A stretch of 64,000 bases of DNA from Arthrobacter livingstonensis (GTDB lineage Bacteria > Actinomycetota > Actinomycetes > Actinomycetales > Micrococcaceae): NCBI RefSeq assembly GCF_003219815.1, contig NZ_QJVD01000010.1, positions 1 to 64,000 of the forward strand. The letters are read 5' to 3'. Of the stretch, positions 8,087 to 17,252 are shown one piece after another. The notes beneath the pieces were generated by a model. It was not told the DNA's origin and made no database searches. It saw nothing but the letters and a program-made list of their open reading frames with translations. A program made the translations under genes and the position numbers. Position 1 is the first letter of the stretch. Every line of letters starts with the position of its first letter.

Positions 8087-8461
8087 GTGCCCACTTACGC
8101 CTACGCCTGCAAAGACTGCGGCCACGCATTCGACATCCAGCAGTCGTTCAGTGACGATTCCCTGACCGTCTGTCCCGAATGCCGTGGAAATCTGCGCAAG
8201 AAGTTCAACTCCGTGGGCGTCGTATTCAAGGGCTCGGGCTTTTACCGCACCGATTCGCGCGCCGGCTCCAGCACCGTCCCGGCCGCCAGCGGCACATCCG
8301 GTTCCGCGAGCGACTCCGGCGCCTCCAGCACCGACTCCGGTGCCAAGACACCCGCACCGGCCGGGGTATCCAGTTCCGGCCCGGCTTCGTCCGCTTCCGG
8401 CTCTTCGCGGCCTGCTTCAAAGGCCGGCGCCGGCAAGGCCGCCGCCCCCGTCGCAAGCTAG
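8087..8461 (+). CDS. FmdB-family zinc ribbon, Ruc/Rv0991c-like chaperone
   Basis: A 124-residue protein. GTG 8087 has a near-perfect AGGAGGA six bases upstream. The first 60 residues form an FmdB-type zinc ribbon: PTYAYACKDCGHAF supplies the first CxxC and TVCPECRG the second, then KKFNSVGVVFKGSGFYRTD. The remaining 60 residues are Ser/Ala/Gly/Pro only and surely disordered. The M. tuberculosis homologue in the same position, Rv0991c (Ruc), is described as a redox-regulated chaperone of the HrcA heat-shock regulon with the same zinc-ribbon plus disordered-tail layout. A CIRCE-like site upstream fits that regulation. Function here is inferred. Confidence 0.8.
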   Translation: MPTYAYACKDCGHAFDIQQSFSDDSLTVCPECRGNLRKKFNSVGVVFKGSGFYRTDSRAGSSTVPAASGTSGSASDSGASSTDSGAKTPAPAGVSSSGPASSASGSSRPASKAGAGKAAAPVAS

Positions 8462-8542
8462 AACCCGACAGTGCTCCCCGGCAGCTTACCCCTGTCCGGG
8501 ACCTCTCCGGCGTGGCCGCTGCCAGGTTCCGTCCGTTCCCTT

Positions 8543-8590
8543 GTCTTGACCCGCCGGCGTCTTGACCCGCCGGCGTCTTGACCCGCCGGC
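8543..8590 (+). repeat. Three tandem copies of a 16-base unit
   Basis: GTCTTGACCCGCCGGC occurs three times head to tail without mismatch in the spacer between the zinc-ribbon and SAF-domain genes. Each copy contains TTGAC, so it could be mistaken for a set of -35 boxes. No function can be assigned. Confidence 0.85.
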
Positions 8591-8736
8591 GGCCCAGCCA
8601 TTCACGGTGCCCAAGCCGACGCCCCACGGGCTGTTTATGCCGCCTTCCTCCCTGCACAGGCTTTGCGGCGTACTCCACTGCACACATTGTGAAGCCTGAC
8701 CCGGATCCAAAGCCCCGACAGATCTAGCGTGGCCTT

Positions 8737-9555
8737 ATGAGGTCTTCCACCAGCAATGCAATGCGCGGGCAAGCCGTGCACCACCTTTCGAACGGTCCGT
8801 CCTGGGCTCCCGGGGCACGCCCGGCCACTCCGGCCGAAAGATTCCGGCGCTGGGTTCGCCGCCGCCGCCGGCTGGTGGCGGCATTGTTGCTTTGCGCGGC
8901 GGCCGCCGTGGCGGTCCAGCAGCTCACTCCCGCCAGCCCGGACACCACCACGGTGATGGTCGCTGCCCACGACCTCCCGGCCGGCCACACATTGGGTCCG
9001 GCCGACCTCACCGCCGCCGCCGTCAGCCCGTCCATGGTTCCCGCTGGCAGCCGTCCGGCCGCGGCAATGGAGGCCGCCCCGGACCAGACGGACAGCGGAA
9101 AGCCCGGCAGCGACAGTCAGGATGGCCGTCCGGATGCCCGGCCCGGTGCCACCCTAACCTGGGTGGGCAGGCGCGTTTCGGGACCGGTGCGCCGTGGGGA
9201 AGTCATGACAGACGCTGCCCTTCTCAGCGACGGACTCCTCGTCGGCGCTCCGGCAGGCAGCCAAGCTGTCCCGCTGCGGCTCACCGACCCCACCACGGCG
9301 CAATTACTGCGCCAAGGCCAATTGGTCGATGTGGTGCTCAGCGCCAGCCAGGGCCTGGATGGACCGCTGCGCAACGAGGTTCTGGCACGCGCAGTGCCCG
9401 TGTTGTGGACCCCGGCACTGGCCGCGCCGACTGGCGGGCTGCTGCCGGCCCAGGACACGGAGGGCCTGGTGGTCGTGGCTGCCACTGGCGAGTCGGCGGT
9501 ATTGCTCGCGGGGGCCTCCGCCAGGGGAAAGGTCTTCCTGGTCCTGGTGAAATGA
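8737..9555 (+). CDS. SAF-domain protein, CpaB/RcpC-like
   Basis: A 272-residue protein. The N terminus has a basic stretch RRWVRRRRRLVAALLL running into one transmembrane helix at about residues 48-62. The SAF domain follows: TVMVAAHDLPAGHTLGPADL is the typical opening, and GPVRRGEVMTDAAL its second half. The C-terminal part, with VPLRLTDPTTAQLLRQGQLVDV, resembles the RcpC/CpaB region of Flp pilus assembly proteins. No other tad/flp genes are present here, so a pilus role is unproven. ATG 8737 lacks a strong ribosome-binding site; ATG 8761 is possible. Confidence 0.75.
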   Translation: MRSSTSNAMRGQAVHHLSNGPSWAPGARPATPAERFRRWVRRRRRLVAALLLCAAAAVAVQQLTPASPDTTTVMVAAHDLPAGHTLGPADLTAAAVSPSMVPAGSRPAAAMEAAPDQTDSGKPGSDSQDGRPDARPGATLTWVGRRVSGPVRRGEVMTDAALLSDGLLVGAPAGSQAVPLRLTDPTTAQLLRQGQLVDVVLSASQGLDGPLRNEVLARAVPVLWTPALAAPTGGLLPAQDTEGLVVVAATGESAVLLAGASARGKVFLVLVK

Positions 9556-9611
9556 GGCCATGGCGAATTGAGGCCTGGTCGCAGGGCAGCTTCCTCCGGT
9601 TTTGAACGAAA

Positions 9612-9676
9612 AATGCCGCCTGTCCCGCGGATGCGCCACCGGTAAGCCGGGTGCAGGGAGCGGGATCGGCGGCATT
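9612..9676. terminator. Bidirectional hairpin between convergent genes
   Basis: AATGCCGCCTGTCCCGC at 9612-9628 pairs with GCGGGATCGGCGGCATT at 9660-9676 with two mismatches. It separates the SAF-domain gene from the end of the minus-strand giant gene. On the minus strand runs of T follow the stem, so it should stop transcription at least from the plus strand gene's opposing partner. Confidence 0.55.
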
Positions 9677-9714
9677 GGGATACGCCGTACTTGGGGGGTC
9701 CGGTTCCGGTGCCG

Positions 9715-12700
9715 TTAGCTCCAGTGCGGCGGCTTGTTTTCGCGCAGCCACTCGTCATGGCCATGGTCACCGAGGTCATCGCCCCAGGTGTGGGCTGCGT
9801 CGTGCGGCGCCACCTTGGGCAGCACTTCGGCGTCGTCCGACGTGGCGCCGGGAGCATCAGGCGTGTCAGTACCGTTCCCCGGGGCGGCAACGCCATTCGT
9901 GTTCTTGTCCGGCTCGTTCACCGTGGTCACGCTTCCTTCACTTGCAGTTGCCGTCTTACCGGGCGTCGGTTCCGCTGGCGATCCGCCCTCGGCGCCACCG
10001 CCCTTTTCACCCGCTTCTTTCGCACCGGTTGCGGAGTTCACGCCGTCCGCTTCTCCGCCATGTTCGGTCGGAGCTGTGGCGTTTTGTTCCGCTTTCGCGG
10101 TTTCCGGCCCCGTAGCGCCGGGCCGGTGCACATTGGGGGCCGCGTGCTCCCCCGCAGCCGTGCGGCGTCTTGACCGCGGTGAATCGATGACGGCCGTCAT
10201 TGAGGTGTCCAGGGCCGTCCCCATCAGGGAGGGCAGCTCCTCTTCACCCGCGGAGGAGACCAGTCCCAGATACCGTCCGATCTGGTCGGCACAGCTGGAG
10301 GGGTCGGTGAAGACCTCAATGGTCCACAACGGCACATAGCGCCAGCCGAGCTGCTCCAGCATTTGCGGGCGGAGGCGGCTGCGTTCGCGCACGCTCATGC
10401 TTCGGTATTTGGCTGTGCCGTCTGATTCCACCGCCACCGGGACAGGGATCTCATGGTCCTCGCGGCCCAGCAGCGTCACTGGATCCGGGGCCGCAACAAT
10501 GTCCAAGGCACCGTCATAGTGGTGCCAGACCCTGGCTCCCCGGGCCCGCAGCCGGTCGGCAAGGTCGGCCACCAGCGGGTCCTCGCCGGTTTGCCGTTCG
10601 CTGTCCTGTGCCCGTGAAGCGGGTGTCCCCAGCAGGGAGTTTCCGCCCAGTTCGCGGTCCAGGAGTTCAAAAAAGTCGACGGCGCCATGGCTGAGCCGCT
10701 TCTCGTCCAGGTCTTCCGGGCGGAAGCAGCTGATGATGTGGTTGTGGTGCCGCGCCCGGGTCATGGCCAGCGCAAACTTGGCGCGGCCGTCGGGTTCGGA
10801 CAGGGGCCCGAAACCGTGCAGCGCCCTGCCGTGGGGTGTGCGCCCGTAGCCAAGCGAGAAGATCACCCGGTCCCGGACCAGGCCGGCGGCACGGTCCACC
10901 GTAACGACGCGGAAGGACTCCGGACCGGATTCAAAGAAGGCGGCCAGCAGCGGGTGGTTGGCCATCTGCAGGCGGATGGCCTGCGCCACGCGGACGGCAT
11001 GCCGGTCGCTGGCCGTGATGACGGCCAGCGATTCGCGCGGGCGGACCCTGGCGTGTTCAAACACCATATCCACCACCCGGTTGACCTCGGCCACCACTGA
11101 TTCCACGCCGCTGTCACCCGCCCCGGGCAGGCCCTTGCCATCCGGCAGGTAGTCAACTGTCAGCGAGCGTTCCAGCCCGGTCACGGCCCGGCCGTCGGGA
11201 AGGCGCTGCAATTGTGAGTCGTAAAAGCCGCGGCTCAGCTGCAATACCAGGTCCTCGTCAACGGCCCGGTAGGAGACCGTCAGCCGGTGCCGGGCCAAAA
11301 CCCGGGACAGGGCTCCGAACACGCTTTCCAGCGGGTGCTGGTCCTGCGCCCGGTTTTCCGGATCCCCCACGGCAACGCTGAAGCTGCGGGGACACGCTGT
11401 TTGTTCGTCACCAAAGGCAACCACTTGTTCGGCCCGCGCCAACGCCGGCAGGGCGGACTGCAGTGACGTGGATTCAGCATCCAGGATGACTACGGTGTCG
11501 AAGCGCAACCCCGCGGGAATCACCGAGGGCACTACCAAGGGGCTTGCGGTGAAGACAGGGACAAGGTTCTTCAGAAGGTCCGGAGCCTGGACTCCCAGTG
11601 CTTCCAAGGACACCCGGCCGTCCTTGAGCACATTGCGCAGCATCTCGCCCTGGCGGTTGCGCCCGGCAACCACCTCACGCCACTGCTGTGCCAGTTTCCA
11701 ACGGATCCGTGCCGGTCCGGCCGCCACGTGGGCCTGGTCGGCCAGGCGGAACTCGGCTTCGAGCCTGCGCAGCTTGTCGCCGTCGGACATGGCCAGGTAG
11801 CCGTCGCCGCTGATCATAGCTTCCAGGGCGGACTGCCACCAGGCGAGTTCCAGTTCTGCGCGGGTTTCAGAGGCTGCCACCTCACGGCGGGCAAGGTCGT
11901 CAAGAAGCTCCCCCAACCCTTGTTCGCGCATGCTCTCCAACAGCAGGGTGCGCTCCGGCAGTGTCTCCAGCGACTCCCTGTCCTGGACCAGCGCATCCAG
12001 CCGGCCCACCAGCTCGCCGGCGTTGGAGTTGGCCAGGTCACCGCCGTCAACGGTGCGTTCCAGCGTCGTGCCCAACGTTTGCAGCTTTTCGCTCAGCTCC
12101 CGGTAGCTGCTGTTCAGCTCGGCCAGCCCGGCGGGGACCGTCGGGTGCCGCTTGCTGGTGGCCGCCTCCGACCACAGGGAACTTTGCTCGTTGACCAGCA
12201 CCAGCGAATCGTGCAGGTCCGCGATGTGCACGCCCGGACGGACAAAATCCTTGGCATTGCGGCGGTACCGCGCGCGTTGCAGCGCGGGCATGTCAATGCC
12301 CCGGTCACGGCGCCATGCCGCGGTGGCCGTGGCCGCAATCATCTCGTCGATGGGCCAGTCAAAAACGTCGGATTTGAACTTGTCCAGGCTTTCGCGGATG
12401 GCCACCAGCATGTCCAGCTGGCGTCCCCACTCGGCAAAGGTGTTGCCGTGGCGGATTTGTCCGAAATCGGCAACCTCGCGCATTTTCCCGGCAAATGCGG
12501 GGACCTGCCTGAACAATGTTTCGGCCAGGGCGTAGGCCGTTTCGGTTTCCTTCCGAGTCACCAGCCGTGCCCCATGCCAGGCGCTGCCCACAGCCACCTT
12601 GCTGAACGAGCCAAGTTCGGCCGCCCGGCGGAGGCGCCCGCTCAGTTCACCCCGGTCCTTGATGCTGTCAAGGACGCTGCGCTTGAGCCGGACCGTCGTC

Positions 12701-14010
12701 GCGGGGGCCGGGTGGATTGACGTCAGTTCCGCCAGCGACTGCATGGCCTGGTACGGCGAGCAGCCCCAGCGTTCGCGCACATTGTGAAGGCTGGACACAT
12801 GGTCCACCAGCTGGTGGCGGTGGTCCACCAGCGTCTGGAACACGCTGTCCAGCTGGGGTTCGGACGCCTTTTCGTTGCGTGTGATCGAACGGATCAGCTG
12901 CGACTTGATTTGCTGCGGACCCGTCTGGGCGCTGAGCTGGAGCAGCAGCGAGTCCAGGTCCATGCTGCGCAGTATTTGTGCCAGCTCGTTCAACGTGCTG
13001 CGGCGCTCCCCCACCACCAGCACGCTCTTGCCGTCGTGTACCAGCTGGGCAATGGCGTTGATCGCCGTCTGCGTCTGGCCGGTGCCAGGCGGCGTCGAGA
13101 CCAGGACGGATTCGCCCTGGCCGATCAGGTCAAGCACATACTGCTGCTGGGGATCGGCATCCCGGACCAGGATTTCATCCTCGGGAAGCCGATCATCCAA
13201 GGGTGTAAACCGGGAAAAGTCAGGTTCCAGCTCGACAGGAAGAATGTCGCCCCCGCTGTTGCGCTGCAGCCGGTCCAGCAGTTCCGTTCCGGCAAGCAGT
13301 GCGGGGTCGCGGAGGTTGTCGGCCAGGAAGGCAAACGTTGAAACGAGCAGGTCGTTTTCCACGGTGGCGCCGGCAATGGGCGCCAGAAGGGTGCGCAGCT
13401 TGTCCAGCACCGGTGCCGGGTCAAAGCGGGCGGTGCTGTAGGCCAGCCGTCCCAGGGCGGGCGCGTCCACCCTGATGTTGGCGTTCTGGGCCAGGTGGGC
13501 CACGAGGGCGGGGTTGACCTTCGCCTGTTCCATGAGCTGGAGTTCGTAGTCGTCCTGCCCTGCTCGCACGGTCAGTGCGACGGCGGCCAGCAGAACGGGT
13601 GCGCAGACCGCACCGCTGTTTTGGCCGCCCACAACGGACCAGCGGGCCAGCCCGGCGGCGAGGTATCCGACGTCGATCCCGCGGTCGGTGCTCAGTTCAA
13701 AGACCTTGGCGCGAAGGGATCCGGCGGCACGTTTGGCGGACGTGTAGTGCTCGGGTTCGCGGATCAGGGTGGACAGGCGCGTTTTCCGGCCCGCCAACAG
13801 CTGGGCGAGCCCGGACGGGTGTGCATGGGTGAGGTCGATGCAGCCGGCCGCCGTCTTGGCGAAAGCCAGTGCGGTGTCGGGCCCCGCGTAGCTGTCCAAT
13901 CCCGCAAGCCATGTTTGGAGCTCGACGGAGCTCCCCTCGGGACTTGCAACTTCGGACACGGGTGCCTTCTTCTCTGCGCTTGCGCGGAACGGTCTTGACC
14001 ATACTGACAT
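9715..14010 (-). CDS. Giant SF1-helicase-like protein with REase-like C terminus
   Basis: About 1431 residues. ATG 14010 is preferred over ATG 14070. Three parts are visible: an N-terminal region of about 300 residues; an SF1 helicase-like core from about 300 to 1100; and a restriction-endonuclease-like module near 1180-1260 (VAVESDG, then RERSRLRPQMLEQLGW and a Trp/Asp-rich end), like the MTES_1575-type domain attached to many actinobacterial helicases. A low-complexity Ala/Glu/Thr/Pro linker leads to a C-terminal tail ending HDEWLRENKPPHWS. The phosphate loop reads PPGTGQTQT near 307, so the invariant Lys is Gln. The Walker B position reads VVILDAES rather than DEAS. The helicase motif VI-like MTRARHHN remains. 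ATP use is doubtful. A nucleic-acid maintenance or defence role is inferred. Confidence 0.75.
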   Translation of the reverse strand: MSVWSRPFRASAEKKAPVSEVASPEGSSVELQTWLAGLDSYAGPDTALAFAKTAAGCIDLTHAHPSGLAQLLAGRKTRLSTLIREPEHYTSAKRAAGSLRAKVFELSTDRGIDVGYLAAGLARWSVVGGQNSGAVCAPVLLAAVALTVRAGQDDYELQLMEQAKVNPALVAHLAQNANIRVDAPALGRLAYSTARFDPAPVLDKLRTLLAPIAGATVENDLLVSTFAFLADNLRDPALLAGTELLDRLQRNSGGDILPVELEPDFSRFTPLDDRLPEDEILVRDADPQQQYVLDLIGQGESVLVSTPPGTGQTQTAINAIAQLVHDGKSVLVVGERRSTLNELAQILRSMDLDSLLLQLSAQTGPQQIKSQLIRSITRNEKASEPQLDSVFQTLVDHRHQLVDHVSSLHNVRERWGCSPYQAMQSLAELTSIHPAPATTVRLKRSVLDSIKDRGELSGRLRRAAELGSFSKVAVGSAWHGARLVTRKETETAYALAETLFRQVPAFAGKMREVADFGQIRHGNTFAEWGRQLDMLVAIRESLDKFKSDVFDWPIDEMIAATATAAWRRDRGIDMPALQRARYRRNAKDFVRPGVHIADLHDSLVLVNEQSSLWSEAATSKRHPTVPAGLAELNSSYRELSEKLQTLGTTLERTVDGGDLANSNAGELVGRLDALVQDRESLETLPERTLLLESMREQGLGELLDDLARREVAASETRAELELAWWQSALEAMISGDGYLAMSDGDKLRRLEAEFRLADQAHVAAGPARIRWKLAQQWREVVAGRNRQGEMLRNVLKDGRVSLEALGVQAPDLLKNLVPVFTASPLVVPSVIPAGLRFDTVVILDAESTSLQSALPALARAEQVVAFGDEQTACPRSFSVAVGDPENRAQDQHPLESVFGALSRVLARHRLTVSYRAVDEDLVLQLSRGFYDSQLQRLPDGRAVTGLERSLTVDYLPDGKGLPGAGDSGVESVVAEVNRVVDMVFEHARVRPRESLAVITASDRHAVRVAQAIRLQMANHPLLAAFFESGPESFRVVTVDRAAGLVRDRVIFSLGYGRTPHGRALHGFGPLSEPDGRAKFALAMTRARHHNHIISCFRPEDLDEKRLSHGAVDFFELLDRELGGNSLLGTPASRAQDSERQTGEDPLVADLADRLRARGARVWHHYDGALDIVAAPDPVTLLGREDHEIPVPVAVESDGTAKYRSMSVRERSRLRPQMLEQLGWRYVPLWTIEVFTDPSSCADQIGRYLGLVSSAGEEELPSLMGTALDTSMTAVIDSPRSRRRTAAGEHAAPNVHRPGATGPETAKAEQNATAPTEHGGEADGVNSATGAKEAGEKGGGAEGGSPAEPTPGKTATASEGSVTTVNEPDKNTNGVAAPGNGTDTPDAPGATSDDAEVLPKVAPHDAAHTWGDDLGDHGHDEWLRENKPPHWS

Positions 14011-14121
14011 GCAATTCAGGCTATCGCCCCAACCCTGCCAATGCCTGCTCGGCACACTGGAGGGCAGCAAATTAAGCCCTAAGCGGGGCTCAGGGCCGCC
14101 CTCCAGTGCCCCGTTGGGGCA

Positions 14122-15711
14122 TTACTCCCACTCGATGGTTCCCGGCGGCTTGGACGTGACGTCCAGGACAACGCGGTTAACGCCGTCCACCTCGTTGGTG
14201 ATTCGATTGGAGATCCTCGCCAGCAGATCGTACGGCAGGCGCGACCAGTCCGCCGTCATGGCATCTTCGGAGGAGACCGGACGCAGCACGATCGGGTGTC
14301 CGTAGGTGCGCCCGTCGCCCATGACACCCACGCTGCGGACATCAGCCAGCAGCACCACGGGCATCTGCCACACTTCGTTGTCCAGGCCGGCCGCGGTCAG
14401 CTCGGCACGGGCAATGGCGTCGGCCTTGCGCAACAGCTCAAGGCGTTCGCCAGTGATTTCACCGACGATCCGGATGCCGAGGCCGGGTCCGGGGAACGGC
14501 TGGCGGCCAACGATCTCCGCGGGCAGGCCCAGCTGGGCGCCGACGGCACGGACCTCGTCCTTGAACAGCGCGCGCAGCGGCTCCACAAGCTCGAAGCGCA
14601 GGTCCTCGGGAAGGCCGCCCACGTTGTGGTGGCTCTTGATGTTGGCCGCACCTTCGCCGCCGCCGGATTCGACGACGTCGGGGTACAGGGTGCCTTGCAC
14701 CAGGAACTTGATCTCTTCGCCTTCGGAGGCGGCCTCGGCCATGATGGCGCGTTCGGCTTCCTCGAAGGCGCGGATGAATTCGCGGCCAATGATCTTGCGC
14801 TTGGTTTCTGGATCGGACACCCCGGACAGGGCGTTCAGGAAGCGGTCCTGCTCGTTGGCGACGTAAAGCTTGGCGCCAGTGGAAGCCACGAAGTCGAGCT
14901 CAACCTGCTCGGCCTCACCCTCCCGCAGAAGTCCGTGGTTGACAAAGACGCAGGTCAGCTGGTCGCCAACTGCGCGCTGCACCAGGGCCGCGGCAACGGC
15001 CGAGTCGACGCCGCCGGAAAGGCCGCAAATGACCTGGGCGTCGCCAATCTGTTCGCGGATGCGGTCAACCTGCTCGTCCAGGATGTTCCCGGTGGTCCAG
15101 TTGCGTTCCAGCTTGGCGCCGTTGAAGAGGAAGTTTTCCAGCACCTTCTGGCCGAACTCGGAGTGCTTGACCTCGGGGTGCCACTGCACCCCGAAGAGGC
15201 ACTTTTCTTCGTTGGCGAACGCGGCAACGGGGGCCCCGGCGGAGGAGGCCAGCACATCGAAGCCCGCGGGGGCCTCCAGCACGCTGTCGCCGTGGCTCAT
15301 CCACGTGTTCTGCGATGCCGGGGTGGCGGCGAGGATGGACCGGCTTTCACCCGTCAGGGTCACATGGGTGGCGCCATATTCACGCGCACCTGTTTTGGCT
15401 ACGGTGCCGCCCAGTGCCGCCGCCATGGCCTGGAAGCCATAGCAGATGCCCAGGACCGGGATGCCGGCTTCAAAAAGGTCTGCACCCACGTTGGGCGCAC
15501 CCTCTGCGTAGACACTGGACGGTCCGCCGGAGAGGATGATGGCAGCTGGGTTCTTGGCCAGCAACTGCGCAGTTGTATGGGTATGCGGCACGATTTCCGA
15601 GTACACATTGGCCTCACGCACACGGCGCGCAATCAACTGGGCGTACTGGGCACCGTAGTCCACAACCAGGACGGGCTTCTGGGAAGTCTGGGCCGTAGCG
15701 GGATTAGTCAC
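14122..15711 (-). CDS. guaA: GMP synthase (glutamine-hydrolysing)
   Basis: A 529-residue enzyme that makes GMP from XMP, ATP and glutamine. The N-terminal class I amidotransferase has the nucleophile loop GICYGFQ near residue 92 and His/Glu in [12 protein letters not shown]. The ATP pyrophosphatase domain has the PP-loop [11 protein letters not shown] near residue 233. The C-terminal dimerisation domain ends with PPGTIEWE, the standard end of the family. GTG 15711 is the start. guaB and guaB3 lie 6-11 kb away rather than in an operon with it. Confidence 0.97.
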   Translation of the reverse strand: MTNPATAQTSQKPVLVVDYGAQYAQLIARRVREANVYSEIVPHTHTTAQLLAKNPAAIILSGGPSSVYAEGAPNVGADLFEAGIPVLGICYGFQAMAAALGGTVAKTGAREYGATHVTLTGESRSILAATPASQNTWMSHGDSVLEAPAGFDVLASSAGAPVAAFANEEKCLFGVQWHPEVKHSEFGQKVLENFLFNGAKLERNWTTGNILDEQVDRIREQIGDAQVICGLSGGVDSAVAAALVQRAVGDQLTCVFVNHGLLREGEAEQVELDFVASTGAKLYVANEQDRFLNALSGVSDPETKRKIIGREFIRAFEEAERAIMAEAASEGEEIKFLVQGTLYPDVVESGGGEGAANIKSHHNVGGLPEDLRFELVEPLRALFKDEVRAVGAQLGLPAEIVGRQPFPGPGLGIRIVGEITGERLELLRKADAIARAELTAAGLDNEVWQMPVVLLADVRSVGVMGDGRTYGHPIVLRPVSSEDAMTADWSRLPYDLLARISNRITNEVDGVNRVVLDVTSKPPGTIEWE

Positions 15712-15804
15712 GGTTCAATCTTAACCCACTCCATCCCCCGGCCAGCCCGTCAGGGCCGTCAAGTGACGGCCGCCTCACACGGAGTCCGCCTCACACGACT
15801 GCGG

Positions 15805-16317
15805 TTAGTACCGCTTGCCGGCTTTGGGGTTGGCTGCCACTTCGGCCAGGACTTCCTTGTGGATGCGGCCCTCGACAATGAAGGACAGAAAAGGGACCAC
15901 CCCACCGAGGGCAATGAGGACCAGGCGGCCAAACTGCCAGCGCATCAGTGACCACAGGCGGAAGTCGGCGATCAGGTACACCACATACATCCAGCCGTGC
16001 ACAATGAGCACCAGCATGGAGATGTTCACCCCGCCGGCGATCACGCCGTCGGAACCAACAAAGCCCAAGCCATGGGATTCGCCCGTGATGGAGTTGGTTC
16101 CACCTGCCATCAGGACGCTGTTGAAGCCATACCGCACCACGAGTTCGATGCAGAGCAGCAGCAGCATGGTGCCGGTGGAATATGCCAGTACCTTGTAGAA
16201 CTTCAGGGCGCCGAGGATCTGGGCGGGGGTGCCGCCAAAGCGGCGCTTCGGTGCGGGCTTCGGTACGGCATTTCCGGCCGTCGCCCCTTGGGGCTCGGCC
16301 GGGTTGGTGTCAGTCAC
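15805..16317 (-). CDS. DUF3817 membrane protein
   Basis: A 170-residue protein. GTG 16317 overlaps the SURF1 stop in a GTGA junction and AGGAG lies upstream, so longer versions are rejected. After a Pro/Ala-rich cytoplasmic leader there are about three transmembrane helices (near residues 47-67, 88-110 and 130-150). The segment FYKVLAYSTGTMLLLL and the pair HGWMYVVYLIADFRLW are typical of the DUF3817 family, found near SURF1 and guaA in actinobacteria. Molecular function unknown. Confidence 0.82.
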   Translation of the reverse strand: MTDTNPAEPQGATAGNAVPKPAPKRRFGGTPAQILGALKFYKVLAYSTGTMLLLLCIELVVRYGFNSVLMAGGTNSITGESHGLGFVGSDGVIAGGVNISMLVLIVHGWMYVVYLIADFRLWSLMRWQFGRLVLIALGGVVPFLSFIVEGRIHKEVLAEVAANPKAGKRY

Positions 16318-17171
16318 TTTGTTGACTCTCCTAAGTCTGGTTCCAATGCCTCGTCGTCGTGGTGGACGTCGAAGAGTTCGTCTTGTTCGCGCCGGTAGTC
16401 GTCCGCCACCAGGCGCCACCACATGAACACGGCAAAGCCGGCAAACAGCACCCACTCAATGGCGTAAAAGATGTTCAGCCAATTGACCTTGCCGTTTTGG
16501 TCGGTGGCCGTCACGGTAATGCGGACCAGGTCCCCCTGGCCGGCCGCAGCGCCGACGGCGGTCCCGCCCACGAGTTCCCGGTAGGACACCACAAATGCCG
16601 CGTAAGTGGTGGTCTTCCAAAGGTTTGTCAGTTCCGCCGAGGACAGCGCGCTGACCTGCCCCGCCGGCAGGTTCTTGGACAGGATGGGGCCCTCGGAGTT
16701 GAGCAGGCGGCCCTCAAGGGTGACCGTGCCGGCGGGCGGGGCCCGCGCCGCGGACGCTTCGGGAATCCAGCCCCGGGCCACGGGGATCACGGCTCCATCT
16801 GTGGCGGCCTTGCCGGTGAGCTTGGCCGCACCGTCGACGACGAAGGCGGTGACCACCCAGAAGCCGACCTTGCCGTCCTGCATGCGGGACTGCACCACCA
16901 CCTGCTTGGAGGCGTCGAAGTGCCCGGTCGCGGTGACCAGCTGGCCTTCTTCGGTGCCAAGCATCGGCTGGCCGGGTTGCAGGGTTTCCAGCAGCGGCTG
17001 GACCTTCTCCGTCACCGAGGGCGGGGCAACGTCCTTTTGCGTGGATCGGGAAAACTGCCACTGGCTCAGCAGGACAAACACGGCAGCGACGGCCAAGGCA
17101 AAGACCAGCGCTGCGATCCATTTGGGCTTTACGGCAGTTTTTAACACACTACAACGGTACTTCGTAACCAT
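16314..17171 (-). CDS. SURF1-family cytochrome oxidase assembly protein
   Basis: About 285 residues. The family helps assemble haem-copper cytochrome c oxidase in the membrane. One transmembrane helix lies near residues 18-38 and another near 235-255, with a large extracellular loop between, the standard SURF1 layout. SQWQFSRSTQK after the first helix and FYAIEWVLFAGFAVFMWWR at the end are recognisable. The N terminus is uncertain: ATG 17171 is given, GTG 17147 is equally possible and neither has a strong ribosome-binding site. The stop overlaps the DUF3817 start by four bases, so the two are translationally coupled. Confidence 0.85.
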   Translation of the reverse strand: MVTKYRCSVLKTAVKPKWIAALVFALAVAAVFVLLSQWQFSRSTQKDVAPPSVTEKVQPLLETLQPGQPMLGTEEGQLVTATGHFDASKQVVVQSRMQDGKVGFWVVTAFVVDGAAKLTGKAATDGAVIPVARGWIPEASAARAPPAGTVTLEGRLLNSEGPILSKNLPAGQVSALSSAELTNLWKTTTYAAFVVSYRELVGGTAVGAAAGQGDLVRITVTATDQNGKVNWLNIFYAIEWVLFAGFAVFMWWRLVADDYRREQDELFDVHHDDEALEPDLGESTK

Positions 17172-17252
17172 GTAGAACAACGAATGCGGCCCGGCGTGAC
17201 GGGGCACCCCGGCGGGCCGGCTGCGGAAGGGAACGTCCCGGCGTCGTACGTC

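Noticed and set aside
8543-8590. Set of -35 boxes (TTGACC x3)
   Set aside because: They arise from a tandem 16-base repeat and no -10 boxes are placed to match.
14296-15951. 551-residue open frame on the plus strand opposite guaA
   Set aside because: It is the antisense frame of guaA, with Gly/Ala/His/Val-rich shadow composition and no family content.
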